A DNA stretch of 64,000 bases. Source: Tropicibacter naphthalenivorans (GTDB lineage Bacteria > Pseudomonadota > Alphaproteobacteria > Rhodobacterales > Rhodobacteraceae). The stretch lies in assembly GCF_900176475.1 (NCBI RefSeq), contig NZ_FWXX01000007.1, positions 1-64,000 on the forward strand, in the 5' to 3' direction. The notes under the pieces were generated by a model, which searched no databases, was not told the DNA's origin, and saw nothing but the letters and a program-made list of their open reading frames with translations. The first letter of the stretch is position 1. Each line of letters opens with the position of its first letter. Shown in pieces: positions 53,941-62,139 of this stretch. The position numbers and the translations under genes were made by a program.

Positions 53941-54882
53941 ATGAAACCGTTTTCGCTTTTTGTGGCGGGGATGCTGGTTCTGTCGGCGTGCGATACCGCG
54001 CAAGTGCCGCAGCCCGGTGCCGCCGAACCAGAGATCAGCTGCCGGACGCAGCCGGGGTGCGCCTTTGATCGCGCGCCTCTGCGGGTGCTGAACGAGCCGG
54101 TGACGATCCCCAGGCGCGCCTATACCTTTTTCCCCACGGCGCAGAGCTTGACCTTTGTGGACGCGACTGGGCGGCAGTGGTTTGCGCCGCCGCGGACGTT
54201 GACCGATGGCGCGTCCATCCCGCCGATGTTCGTTGAAATCGTCGGGGATCCGACCTCGCCCGAGTTCATCAATGCCGCCGCCATGCACGACGCCTATTGC
54301 GGGATCGGCAACGAGGAAGGCTCGCGCTTTCACCAAGCGCTGTGGCAGGACGTGCACCGCATGTTCTATGACGGGCTGATCGTCGGCGGCACGAACGAGA
54401 CGACCGCCAAGATCATGTTCGCCGCCGTCTGGCTGGGCGGGCCACGCTGGGCCGGGCCGGGGCGCGCTGCACGTGTGTCGACGCAGGGGCCGGCCTTGGG
54501 CGCGCGGGCGGGTTATGTGCGGACGCTGGATCACATCCCGGTGTCCGAGCGGCAGTCGATGATGCGCCAGACCAAGGCCTATATCCAGCGGGCCAACCCG
54601 ACCCTGCCGCAGCTCGAAGGCTATTTGAACAGGATCGAAGCGCAGACGCTTGCGCGGTTCCCGCTGGTCGATGCCAGTGAGGAAGAGGCGCATCACGACG
54701 ACGATTATGCCTATGACGACACGGCCTATGATGACACGACCGCTGCCGGTGGGACGACCGACGCAGGTGGGACCAGCACGGCCGGGGGCGTGATCGACAC
54801 GCCGGTGGTGACCGATCCGGGCGATCTGCTGCTGGACCCGTCCACGGGCTGCGTGGGCGATCCGACCGGGGTCGACTGTTAA
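53941..54882 (+). CDS. DUF1353 lipoprotein with acidic low-complexity tail
   Basis: A protein of 313 residues from ATG 53941. The lipobox LSAC puts the lipidated Cys at residue 17. A DUF1353 domain follows: TFVDATGRQWFAPPRTLTDGASIP, AAMHDAYCG (the HDxYC motif) and a FHQALWQDVHRMFYDGL segment. This family has a phage-associated relative and is otherwise unassigned. Residues ~245-313 are repeats of Asp, Thr and Gly ending in two Cys. Exported location is likely. Confidence 0.82.
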   Translation: MKPFSLFVAGMLVLSACDTAQVPQPGAAEPEISCRTQPGCAFDRAPLRVLNEPVTIPRRAYTFFPTAQSLTFVDATGRQWFAPPRTLTDGASIPPMFVEIVGDPTSPEFINAAAMHDAYCGIGNEEGSRFHQALWQDVHRMFYDGLIVGGTNETTAKIMFAAVWLGGPRWAGPGRAARVSTQGPALGARAGYVRTLDHIPVSERQSMMRQTKAYIQRANPTLPQLEGYLNRIEAQTLARFPLVDASEEEAHHDDDYAYDDTAYDDTTAAGGTTDAGGTSTAGGVIDTPVVTDPGDLLLDPSTGCVGDPTGVDC

Positions 54883-54885
54883 CGG

Positions 54886-55854
54886 CTAGAGGCTTTCCAA
54901 AGCGCGGGCAAAGACGGCGGGGTCGGTGTTGCCACCGGAAATCGTGGCGATCACCGCATCCCCCTGTAATTGCGCTCCATGGAACAGGGCACCGGCCAGC
55001 GCAACCGCGCCGCCGGGTTCGGCCACCACCTTGAGATGGCGAAAGGCCAGCGCCATGGCCCTGAGGACCTCTGCGTCGCTGACCACGACGCCGGGTCCGC
55101 ACAGGCGTTTGTTGATCGGAAAGGTCAGCGCGCCGGGGCGCGGTGTCAGGATCGCGTCGCACAGCCCGCCCGATTGCGTGGCATTGCCTTGGGGCGTGCC
55201 GCTGGCCAGCGAGCGCGCGGTGTCGTCAAAGCCTTCGGGCTCGGCGGGGCGGACGCGCAGGCCGGGCGCGCGCGCCTCTAACGCCAGCGCAACCCCGGCG
55301 GTCAGCCCGCCGCCGCCGCAGCACACCAGCACGTCGCCGTGGGTCACGCCCGCCTCGGCGGCTTGGTCTGCGATTTCCAGCCCGACGGTGCCTTGGCCCG
55401 CGATGACCTGCGCATCGTCATAGGGCTTGATCAGCGTCAGACCGCGCTCGGCCGCCAGCCGGTCGCCGATGTCTTCGCGCACCTCTGTGGCGCGGTCGTA
55501 GAGGATGACGTCGCCGCCAAGCGTCTTTGTCCCTTGGATTTTCGGGGCAGGGGCGTCGGAGGGCATGACAATCACCGCCGGGATGCCAAAGGCCCGCGCC
55601 GCCGCGGCCACCCCCTGCGCGTGGTTGCCAGAGGAATAGGCGATCACCCCCTTTTCGCGCACTTCGGGCGGCAGGGCCGAGACCGCCGCCCAGCCGCCGC
55701 GAAACTTGAAGCTGCCGGTGTGTTGCAGGCATTCGGCCTTGACCAGCACGCGCCGCCCGGCGATCTCGTCCAGCTGCGGCGCGCTCAGCAGCGGGGTGCG
55801 GCGGGCGTGGCCCTTTAGGCGGTCGGCGGCGGCGGTGATCATCTCGATATTCAT
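54886..55854 (-). CDS. Threonine/serine dehydratase-like PLP enzyme
   Basis: A protein of 322 residues of fold type II. The PLP lysine is in TGSFKFRGG, the SSGNHAQG turn binds the phosphate partner, and GGGGLTAG is the phosphate loop. It lacks the C-terminal ACT-like domain of biosynthetic IlvA, so it is the short catabolic or racemase-like type, deaminating threonine or serine to 2-oxoacids. The exact substrate (threonine, serine or 3-hydroxyaspartate) is not determined by eye. Confidence 0.9.
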   Translation of the reverse strand: MNIEMITAAADRLKGHARRTPLLSAPQLDEIAGRRVLVKAECLQHTGSFKFRGGWAAVSALPPEVREKGVIAYSSGNHAQGVAAAARAFGIPAVIVMPSDAPAPKIQGTKTLGGDVILYDRATEVREDIGDRLAAERGLTLIKPYDDAQVIAGQGTVGLEIADQAAEAGVTHGDVLVCCGGGGLTAGVALALEARAPGLRVRPAEPEGFDDTARSLASGTPQGNATQSGGLCDAILTPRPGALTFPINKRLCGPGVVVSDAEVLRAMALAFRHLKVVAEPGGAVALAGALFHGAQLQGDAVIATISGGNTDPAVFARALESL

Positions 55855-55954
55855 GCGTGGGCTCCTTTGGCGGCATGGGATCGCGGGCGCGGCGCGGCGT
55901 CAAGCGGTCTTGTCCTCTTGTTCTTGCGGGCTGTGCGGGGCAGATTGCGCGGCG

Positions 55955-56476
55955 ATGATCGAACGACACGCCGAAACCGACGGGCAGCGCAGCATGGCGC
56001 TGTATTCCCCCTGCGAGACCTACCGCTATGGGCTGGCGCGCCGCTGGAGCGATGGCCCCGAGGTGCTGTATGTGATGCTCAACCCCTCGACCGCGACCGA
56101 GATGGCCAATGATCCGACCATCGAACGCTGTCAGCGGCGGGCGGTGCAACTGGGGTTTGGCGCGCTGCGGATCGCCAATCTCTTTGCCTTTCGGGCGACC
56201 AAACCGGCGGATTTGCGCCGCGCGGCGGACCCGGTCGGGCCAGAGAATGCAACGCTTTTGAATGAATGGTCGGGGGCGGCGGATATGACCATCGCCGCCT
56301 GGGGCGCCCATGGCGCGCTGCTGGGGCAGGCGGCGCGGATTGCCCCTGTTTTAAAGGGGGATGTGCGCCATTTGGGCCTGACCAAGGCGGGTCACCCGCG
56401 CCATCCGCTCTATGTCTCCTACGATGTGACGCCGCTGCCGTGGACGTCGCAGGCACGCGCGCAACTGGCGATCTGA
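55955..56476 (+). CDS. DUF1643 protein
   Basis: A protein of 173 residues from ATG 55955. The family motif YVMLNPSTATEMANDPTIERCQRRAVQLGFG is present, along with RIANLFAFRAT and GLTKAGHPRHPLYV. DUF1643 resembles uracil-DNA glycosylase-like folds in some predictions, but its activity is not known to me. The longer frame from 55706 crosses the neighbour and is not used. It lies 94 bases before RTX 3. Confidence 0.85.
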   Translation: MIERHAETDGQRSMALYSPCETYRYGLARRWSDGPEVLYVMLNPSTATEMANDPTIERCQRRAVQLGFGALRIANLFAFRATKPADLRRAADPVGPENATLLNEWSGAADMTIAAWGAHGALLGQAARIAPVLKGDVRHLGLTKAGHPRHPLYVSYDVTPLPWTSQARAQLAI

Positions 56477-56570
56477 CCCTTGGATCATTAACTTTCTAAG
56501 GGAATTTCATTTGCCGGGGCCGGGGGTTTGATGGATACTCGGGCGGTCTTTATCGTATGGGCGTAGGCTG

Positions 56571-57623
56571 ATGTTCTTTCTCGCGGGTTTACTGGGCATG
56601 ATGGCGTTGGGATCGGTTGCGATCGTCAGCACCTATTCGCCTGAGCTGGACGGGGATGCCGACGATCAGGCCGACACCCCCGAGGATGATCCCCAAGAGC
56701 TGGAGAGCGCCCCGACGGGGTCGTTGTTCGAGCAGATGGGCCTGATCAACATGCCCGTCGATGGCGCGGACGATGAGGTTTCCGAGGACATTCACCAACA
56801 GCCAGAGCCGGGCTCGATTGCCGTTGGCACGGATGAGGCCGACACCATGACCGGCACCGATGCCACCGACCTGATGGGCGGCATGGACGGTGATGATCTG
56901 CTGGACGGTGGTGCCGACACCGACGAGCTGCGCGGCGGCGACGGGGACGACACGCTGCTGGGCGGCGAGGGCGACGACAGCCTGCACGGCGAGGCCGAGG
57001 ATGATGCCATGTATGGCGACGCTGGCGACGACACGCTGTTCGGCCACGAGGGCGAGGATTCGCTGTTCGGCGGCGACGGCGATGACGAATTGCAAGGCGG
57101 GTTGGATTCTGACGCCCTATATGGCGAAGGCGACGACGACGCGCTGCATGGCCGCGAAGGGGACGATACGCTGGACGGTGGTCTTGGGTATGACACGCTG
57201 TTCGGCGGCTGGGACAATGACCTGCTGAACGGTGTCGTGCGCGGCGCCGACGGCACCGACATTGACCAGATGGACTTTTTGAACGGTGGGGACGGTGACG
57301 ACACCATCGGCACCGGCGCGGGCGACATCGTGTCCGGCGGGGCCGGGGCCGATGTTCTGGTGCTGGGCGATTGGATCGTGGATGAGGCCGCCGAGCTGGC
57401 CGATTTTGACAACGCCGAGGATCAGATCGTGATCGTCTATGACGACACCGACGGTGGCCCGGACCCAGAGCTTGAAATCCGCCCGATGGAGGGCGACCCA
57501 GAGCTGACCGAGATCCTCGTGGATGGCGTCGTGCTGACGGTCTTGCCGACCGAGGACGCCCCAACCATGGATCAAATCGTGCTGGTCGGCGAAAGCGCCG
57601 CGGGCGACATGGCCTTTGGCTAG
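56571..57623 (+). CDS. RTX calcium-binding protein with N-terminal membrane segment (RTX 3)
   Basis: A 350-residue, very acidic protein. The first ~20 residues (MFFLAGLLGMMALGSVAIVS) are a membrane anchor or uncleaved signal, unlike the other two RTX proteins. An acidic linker follows, then RTX nonapeptides at about residues 90-260. The C-terminal ~80 residues (ADVLVLGDWIVDEAAELADFDNAEDQIVIVYD) form a beta domain. Its mode of export may differ from a type I secretion route. Function unknown. Confidence 0.85.
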   Translation: MFFLAGLLGMMALGSVAIVSTYSPELDGDADDQADTPEDDPQELESAPTGSLFEQMGLINMPVDGADDEVSEDIHQQPEPGSIAVGTDEADTMTGTDATDLMGGMDGDDLLDGGADTDELRGGDGDDTLLGGEGDDSLHGEAEDDAMYGDAGDDTLFGHEGEDSLFGGDGDDELQGGLDSDALYGEGDDDALHGREGDDTLDGGLGYDTLFGGWDNDLLNGVVRGADGTDIDQMDFLNGGDGDDTIGTGAGDIVSGGAGADVLVLGDWIVDEAAELADFDNAEDQIVIVYDDTDGGPDPELEIRPMEGDPELTEILVDGVVLTVLPTEDAPTMDQIVLVGESAAGDMAFG

Positions 57624-57771
57624 CGGCGTTTACCACCGCGCGCCATTCCCCCTTTGCAAATTCCCCAGAATCGCGTAAGAGCGCGCATCCGCAATCGCGG
57701 ATATCTCCACGGGCCTTGCTGGACGACATCCCGGCTTGTGCCATAACCCTTTGATCCGAAAGGAGACCCCG

Positions 57772-58041
57772 ATGTCGATCACTGCTGAAGAAAAAGCACG
57801 CCTGATGAAAGAATTCGCCACCAAAGAAGGCGATACCGGTTCCCCCGAAGTGCAGGTCGCCATCCTGACCTCGCGCATTTCGACCCTGACCGAGCATTTC
57901 AAGACCCACAAGAAGGACAACCACTCGCGCCGTGGCCTTCTCAAGCTGGTCGCACAGCGTCGTAAGCTGCTGGACTACACCAAGGCAAAAGACGTGGCCC
58001 GCTACCAGGACCTCATCAAGCGCCTCGGCATCCGCCGCTAA
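57772..58041 (+). CDS. rpsO: 30S ribosomal protein S15
   Basis: A protein of 89 residues from ATG 57772 with AGGAG upstream. S15 signatures include [19 protein letters not shown] and [17 protein letters not shown]. It binds 16S rRNA. The order rpsO-pnp is conserved in proteobacteria. A strong terminator lies 27 bases past the stop, so pnp likely also has its own promoter. Confidence 0.98.
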   Translation: MSITAEEKARLMKEFATKEGDTGSPEVQVAILTSRISTLTEHFKTHKKDNHSRRGLLKLVAQRRKLLDYTKAKDVARYQDLIKRLGIRR

Positions 58042-58068
58042 GAGCGTTTTCCTCGACCGAGGGACAGG

Positions 58069-58105
58069 CGCCCGTCTGCATCACGCAGGCGGGCGTTTCC
58101 TTTTT
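58069..58105 (+). terminator. Terminator between rpsO and pnp
   Basis: CGCCCGTCTGC pairs with GCAGGCGGGCG (one G-U) around ATCAC, followed by TTTCCTTTTT. Partial readthrough to pnp is likely. Confidence 0.85.
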
Positions 58106-58230
58106 GCCGCAGGCGACAAGCGTCGTTAACCCAATCGGTCCTTTCCAAAAGGCCCAAAAACCTGTATGGGCAGGCCACATCTGAGACGTGACGCCCGGAC
58201 CCCGGCGCATGACATGATCGAGTAGGGGTC

Positions 58231-58285
58231 GGCGGCAATGGGGCCGCCATGCAATCGGAGGACCGGCAGGGGCCGGAGTGCCTCC
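58231..58285 (+). promoter_or_regulatory. Tandem hairpins in the pnp leader
   Basis: GGCGGC/GCCGCC (58231-58236 with 58243-58248), then GGAGG with an inner CCGGC-aggg-GCCGG and closing CCTCC (58257-58285). The second hairpin ends 14 bases before the pnp start. In E. coli the pnp leader is cut by RNase III and degraded by PNPase; a similar role is inferred. Confidence 0.5.
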
Positions 58286-58298
58286 AAGAGGATACATG

Positions 58299-60440
58299 AT
58301 GTTCAAAGAAGTGAAGAAGAGCATGCAGTGGGGCGAAGAAACGCTCACACTGGAAACGGGCAAGGTTGCCCGTCAGGCCGACGGTACCGTGATCGCCACG
58401 CTGGGCGAAACGAGCGTGATGGCCAACGTCACCTTCGCCAAGACGCAGAAGGAAGGTCAGGATTTCTTTCCGCTGACCGTGCACTACCAAGAGAAATACT
58501 ATGCCGCCGGTAAGGTTCCGGGTGGCTTCTTCAAGCGCGAGGCGCGTCCGACCGAAAAGGAAACGCTGACCGCGCGCCTGATCGACCGTCCGATCCGCCC
58601 GCTGTTTGTCCCCGGCTTCAAGAACGAAGTGCTGGTGATGTGTACTGTTCTGTCGCACGATCTGGTCAACGACCCCGACATCGTCGCGATGATCGCCGCG
58701 TCCGCCGCGCTGACCATTTCCGGCGCGCCCTTCCGTGGCCCGATCGCCGGTGCCCGCGTTGGTTTCGAGGACGGTGAATACGTCCTGAACCCGACCGTGG
58801 AAGACATGGACATGCTGCGCAACAACCCCGAGCAGCGCCTCGATCTGGTTGTGGCCGGCACCAAAGACGCCGTGATGATGGTCGAATCCGAAGCTTACGA
58901 GCTGACCGAAGACGAGATGCTGGGCGCGGTTCTGTTCGCGCATGAGCAGATCCAGCCGGTGATCGACCTGATCATCGATCTGGCCGAAGACGCCGCCAAA
59001 GAGCCGTTTGACTTCCAGGCACCGGATTACTCCGAGCTGTTCGAGGCGGTCAAAGCCGCTGGCGCTGACAAGATGAAGGCGGCCTACGCCATCACCGACA
59101 AGCAAGAGCGCGTCGCCGCTGTTGCCGCCGCCAAGGAAGACATCAAGGCCGCTCTGACCGAAGAGCAGCTGGACGATGCCAACCTCGGCTCCGCGCTGAA
59201 AAAGCTGGAATCGACGGTTCTGCGCTCTGACGTGGTCAAGAACAAGCGCCGCATCGATGGCCGCGCGCTGGACGAAGTGCGCCCGATCGTGTCGGAAACC
59301 GGCCTGCTGCCGCGCACCCACGGCTCTGCGCTGTTCACCCGCGGCGAAACGCAGGCGCTGGTCGTGTCCACCCTCGGCACCGGCGACGACGAGCAGTTCA
59401 TCGACGCGCTGCACGGCAACTTCAAATCCAACTTCATGCTGCACTACAACTTCCCGCCCTATTCGGTCGGCGAAGTGGGCCGCGTGGGCTCCCCCGGTCG
59501 CCGCGAAATCGGTCACGGCAAGCTGGCATGGCGCGCGCTTCAGGCGGTTCTGCCTGCGGCAACGGATTTCCCCTACACCATCCGCATCGTGTCCGAGATC
59601 ACCGAATCCAACGGCTCTTCGTCGATGGCCTCGGTCTGCGGCGGCTCGCTGTCGATGATGGACGCAGGTGTTCCGCTCAAGGCGCCGGTGGCCGGTGTGG
59701 CCATGGGTCTGGTGCTGGAAGATGACGGTGACTACGCGGTTCTGACCGACATCCTCGGCGACGAAGACCACCTCGGCGACATGGACTTTAAGGTTGCAGG
59801 CACCGAGAACGGCATCACCTCGCTTCAGATGGACATCAAGGTCGCAGGCATCACGCCCGAGATCATGAAAACCGCGCTGGCACAGGCCAAGGAAGGCCGC
59901 CTGCACATCCTGGGCGAGATGAACAAGGCTCTGTCTTCGGCAGGTGAGTTCAGCGTGCACGCGCCGCGCATTGAGACCATGCAGATCCCGACCGACAAGA
60001 TCCGTGAAGTGATCGGCTCGGGCGGTAAGGTCATCCGCGAGATCGTGGAAACCTCGGGCGCCAAGGTCGACATCAACGACGACGGCATCATCAAGATCGC
60101 CTCGCCGGACGGTGAGTCCATCCAAAAGGCCTATGACATGATCCACTCGATCGTGGCAGAGCCGGAAGAGGGCCAGATCTACAAGGGTAAGGTCGTGAAG
60201 ATCGTCGATTTCGGCGCCTTCGTGAACTTCTTTGGCAAGCGCGACGGTCTGGTGCACGTGTCCCAGATCGAAAACCGCCGCCTGAACCACCCGTCGGACG
60301 TGCTGAAAGAGGGCCAAGAGGTCTACGTCAAGCTGCTGGGCTTTGACGACCGCGGCAAGGTCCGTCTGGCCATGAAGATGGTTGACCAGGAAACCGGTCA
60401 GGAAGTCGAAAAAGAGAAGAAAGAAGAAACCGCCGAGTGA
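58299..60440 (+). CDS. pnp: Polyribonucleotide nucleotidyltransferase (PNPase)
   Basis: A protein of 713 residues from ATG 58299, preferred over the adjacent in-frame ATG at 58296 for its spacing to AGAGG. Two RNase PH domains carry the PNPase pattern ([30 protein letters not shown]). The KH domain ([17 protein letters not shown]) and the S1 domain ([28 protein letters not shown]) follow. It degrades RNA 3' to 5' with phosphate. It is downstream of rpsO. Confidence 0.98.
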   Translation: MFKEVKKSMQWGEETLTLETGKVARQADGTVIATLGETSVMANVTFAKTQKEGQDFFPLTVHYQEKYYAAGKVPGGFFKREARPTEKETLTARLIDRPIRPLFVPGFKNEVLVMCTVLSHDLVNDPDIVAMIAASAALTISGAPFRGPIAGARVGFEDGEYVLNPTVEDMDMLRNNPEQRLDLVVAGTKDAVMMVESEAYELTEDEMLGAVLFAHEQIQPVIDLIIDLAEDAAKEPFDFQAPDYSELFEAVKAAGADKMKAAYAITDKQERVAAVAAAKEDIKAALTEEQLDDANLGSALKKLESTVLRSDVVKNKRRIDGRALDEVRPIVSETGLLPRTHGSALFTRGETQALVVSTLGTGDDEQFIDALHGNFKSNFMLHYNFPPYSVGEVGRVGSPGRREIGHGKLAWRALQAVLPAATDFPYTIRIVSEITESNGSSSMASVCGGSLSMMDAGVPLKAPVAGVAMGLVLEDDGDYAVLTDILGDEDHLGDMDFKVAGTENGITSLQMDIKVAGITPEIMKTALAQAKEGRLHILGEMNKALSSAGEFSVHAPRIETMQIPTDKIREVIGSGGKVIREIVETSGAKVDINDDGIIKIASPDGESIQKAYDMIHSIVAEPEEGQIYKGKVVKIVDFGAFVNFFGKRDGLVHVSQIENRRLNHPSDVLKEGQEVYVKLLGFDDRGKVRLAMKMVDQETGQEVEKEKKEETAE

Positions 60441-60462
60441 TCGCGGCCTTCTTGAAGTGATG

Positions 60463-60491
60463 AAAAGGGCGTCTTTGCGGGCGCCCTTTTT
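60463..60491 (+). terminator. Terminator after pnp
   Basis: AAAAGGGCG pairs with CGCCCTTTT across a 10-base loop, followed by a further T. It lies 23 bases past the stop. Confidence 0.8.
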
Positions 60492-60630
60492 GCATTTTGC
60501 CACTCGTTAAGGGTACGCAGCGTTTTTTGGGGAAATAAAGGGTTTCTTTACCCATTTAATAGACAGTTCAATGTGAGACTTAGCACGTAGAAGTTGCGAT
60601 CCTTCGTCCACACTCACGGGATGCGTCGCA

Positions 60631-60660
60631 GGGCCTTGGCATTGGGATATGCCAAGGCCC
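60631..60660. repeat. Perfect 12-bp hairpin upstream of the IMPACT-like gene
   Basis: GGGCCTTGGCAT (60631-60642) and ATGCCAAGGCCC (60649-60660) form a perfect stem with a TGGGAT loop. No T-run follows on either strand, so it is not a standard terminator. It lies 57 bases before the likely start of the downstream gene. Confidence 0.6.
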
Positions 60661-60716
60661 AATCTTGGGGGCCGTTTCCTATTGCCTCGCTGGGGCGCGG
60701 CGATTACCCCGGCCTT

Positions 60717-61067
60717 ATGCTTGTCTTGGAAAACATCATTTCTGATCGCGGGTCGCGCTATGCCGTGTCGGGCGGGCCATGTGCCAGTGCCGATGAGGCG
60801 GCGGCCTTCCTCAAGGAACTCAAACGCAAGAAGAAATTCGCCAAGGCGACGCATAACACCTGGGCCTGTCTGACCGATGAGGCGCCGCTCAAGAACGACG
60901 ATGGCGAGAGCGGCGCGGGGATGGTGATCCTGCGGATGCTGGAGCGCGAAGGCGTGACCGGCGAGATCGTCGTGGTCACGCGCTGGTATGGCGGCAAGCA
61001 TCTGGGCGGCGACCGGTTTCGCCACGTGCAGGACGCGGTGCGGATGTATCTGGACGCGCGAGCGTAG
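60717..61067 (+). CDS. IMPACT/YigZ-domain protein
   Basis: About 116 residues from ATG 60717; a TTG at 60594 would give 157 residues, but the extra N-terminus does not fit the family and carries the hairpin. The start has no strong ribosome site, so it is uncertain. The IMPACT fold signature is present: FAKATHNTWACLTDE, NDDGESGAGM, and VVVTRWYGGKHLGGDRFRHV. Relatives (UPF0029) are linked to translation or stress response; the family lacks an assigned bacterial activity. Confidence 0.8.
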   Translation: MLVLENIISDRGSRYAVSGGPCASADEAAAFLKELKRKKKFAKATHNTWACLTDEAPLKNDDGESGAGMVILRMLEREGVTGEIVVVTRWYGGKHLGGDRFRHVQDAVRMYLDARA

Positions 61068-61076
61068 GCGCAGGGC

Positions 61077-61102
61077 AAAAAAAGACCGGGCACGAGGCCC
61101 GG
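61077..61102 (-). terminator. Minus-strand terminator downstream of the response regulator
   Basis: On the minus strand CCGGGC-ctcgt-GCCCGG is followed by TC and a seven-base T-run. It lies 206 bases past the response regulator stop, implying a long 3' untranslated region or a separate small RNA ending here. Confidence 0.7.
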
Positions 61103-61129
61103 CCACAGTCCAACAGGGAGGTGCATGTG

Positions 61130-61201
61130 ATGACCCGCACATGCGACGGGAACTGTGTGTGTTTTCCCAAATCTAAAGGTGCTCGCGCAATGCGACTTTG
61201 A
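61130..61201 (+). CDS. Possible 23-residue small ORF with strong ribosome site
   Basis: ATG at 61130 follows AGGGAGGT with a 7-base gap, the best ribosome binding site in this stretch. The frame gives 23 residues rich in Cys (MTRTCDGNCVCFPKSKGARAM...). It overlaps a possible minus-strand transcript. No family; it may be chance. Confidence 0.25.
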   Translation: MTRTCDGNCVCFPKSKGARAMRL

Positions 61202-61234
61202 TGTGAGTCAACCTAGGCGGCGAACGCTCTGGGT

Positions 61235-61293
61235 CAACGGGACCGCTGTACGGCGCTTGTTCTGCGAACATCGCCCCGCCCACCGTCCCGTTG
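61235..61293. other. Structured element after the response regulator gene
   Basis: CAACGGGAC (61235-61243) pairs with GTCCCGTTG (61285-61293). Inside, TGTTC-tgc-GAACA (61258-61270) forms a second hairpin. It begins 15 bases past the response regulator stop on the minus strand. A stability or regulatory RNA structure is possible. Confidence 0.4.
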
Positions 61294-61307
61294 TTGCAAG
61301 GGCCGCT

Positions 61308-61994
61308 TTAGGCCACCAGACGATAGCCCCCCGATTCGGTCACCAGCAGACGCGCGTTCGAGGGATCAGGCTCGATTTTCTGGCGCAGGCGATAGATGTG
61401 CGTTTCCAGCGTGTGCGTCGTGACCCCGGCGTTATAGCCCCAAACCTCGTGCAGCAGGGTGTCGCGGGGGACCACGCCTTCGGTCGCGCGGTAGAGGAAT
61501 TTCAGGATGTTGGTTTCCTTCTCCGTCAGGCGAATCTTGCGCTCATCCTCGGTGATCAGCAGCTTCATCGACGGCTTGAAGGCGTAGGGGCCAACGGTGA
61601 ACACCGCATCCTCGGACTGTTCGTGCTGGCGCAGCTGGGCGCGGATGCGGGCCAAAAGCACGGGAAACTTGAACGGTTTGGTTACGTAATCATTCGCGCC
61701 CGCGTCCAGCCCAAGGATCGTATCCGCGTCACTGTCATGCCCGGTCAGCATCAGGATCGGCGCTTTGACCCCTTGTTTGCGCATCAAACGGCACAGCTCG
61801 CGCCCATCGGTGTCGGGCAGGCCCACGTCAAGGATGATCAGATCGTAGTTCTGTTCCTTGGCGCGCGTCATGGCGGCCGCCCCGGTTTCGGCCTCGAAAA
61901 CCTCAAAGTCTTCGGTCATCACCAGTTGCTCGGCCAGGGCTTCGCGCAGGTCGTCCTCGTCATCGACGAGCAGGATATTCTTGAGCTGGGGCAT
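61308..61994 (-). CDS. OmpR-family response regulator, orphan
   Basis: A protein of 228 residues from ATG 61994. The receiver domain has Asp11/Asp12 and the phosphorylation site Asp56 (DLIILDVGLPD), with a conserved Thr and Lys (LMLTGHD, VTKPF). The C-terminal winged helix (RLTEKETNILKFLYRA ... THIYRLRQKIE) is OmpR-type. No histidine kinase is adjacent. The sequence looks like the conserved alphaproteobacterial CenR type, but that assignment is tentative. It is divergent from ribA, with an inverted repeat between. Confidence 0.93.
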   Translation of the reverse strand: MPQLKNILLVDDEDDLREALAEQLVMTEDFEVFEAETGAAAMTRAKEQNYDLIILDVGLPDTDGRELCRLMRKQGVKAPILMLTGHDSDADTILGLDAGANDYVTKPFKFPVLLARIRAQLRQHEQSEDAVFTVGPYAFKPSMKLLITEDERKIRLTEKETNILKFLYRATEGVVPRDTLLHEVWGYNAGVTTHTLETHIYRLRQKIEPDPSNARLLVTESGGYRLVA

Positions 61995-62097
61995 ATCACG
62001 TTCTCCTGTGTTGCCTTTCCTGCCAGATGTGGACATTTTGCGCCTCCGGCAAGGAATGCTGCAAACGTTCACGCTCTCGTGTCCGAGGCGGGGAAAT

Positions 62098-62124
62098 GTT
62101 ACAGCAATTCCGCGAAATTGTAAC
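62098..62124. promoter_or_regulatory. Inverted repeat between the response regulator and ribA
   Basis: GTTAC (62098-62102) pairs with GTAAC (62120-62124), and AATT (62106-62109) with AATT (62116-62119). It lies 104 bases from the response regulator start and 16 bases before the ribA start. It may be an operator, possibly for autoregulation. Confidence 0.4.
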
Positions 62125-62139
62125 CGAAAGGGGCGCGTC

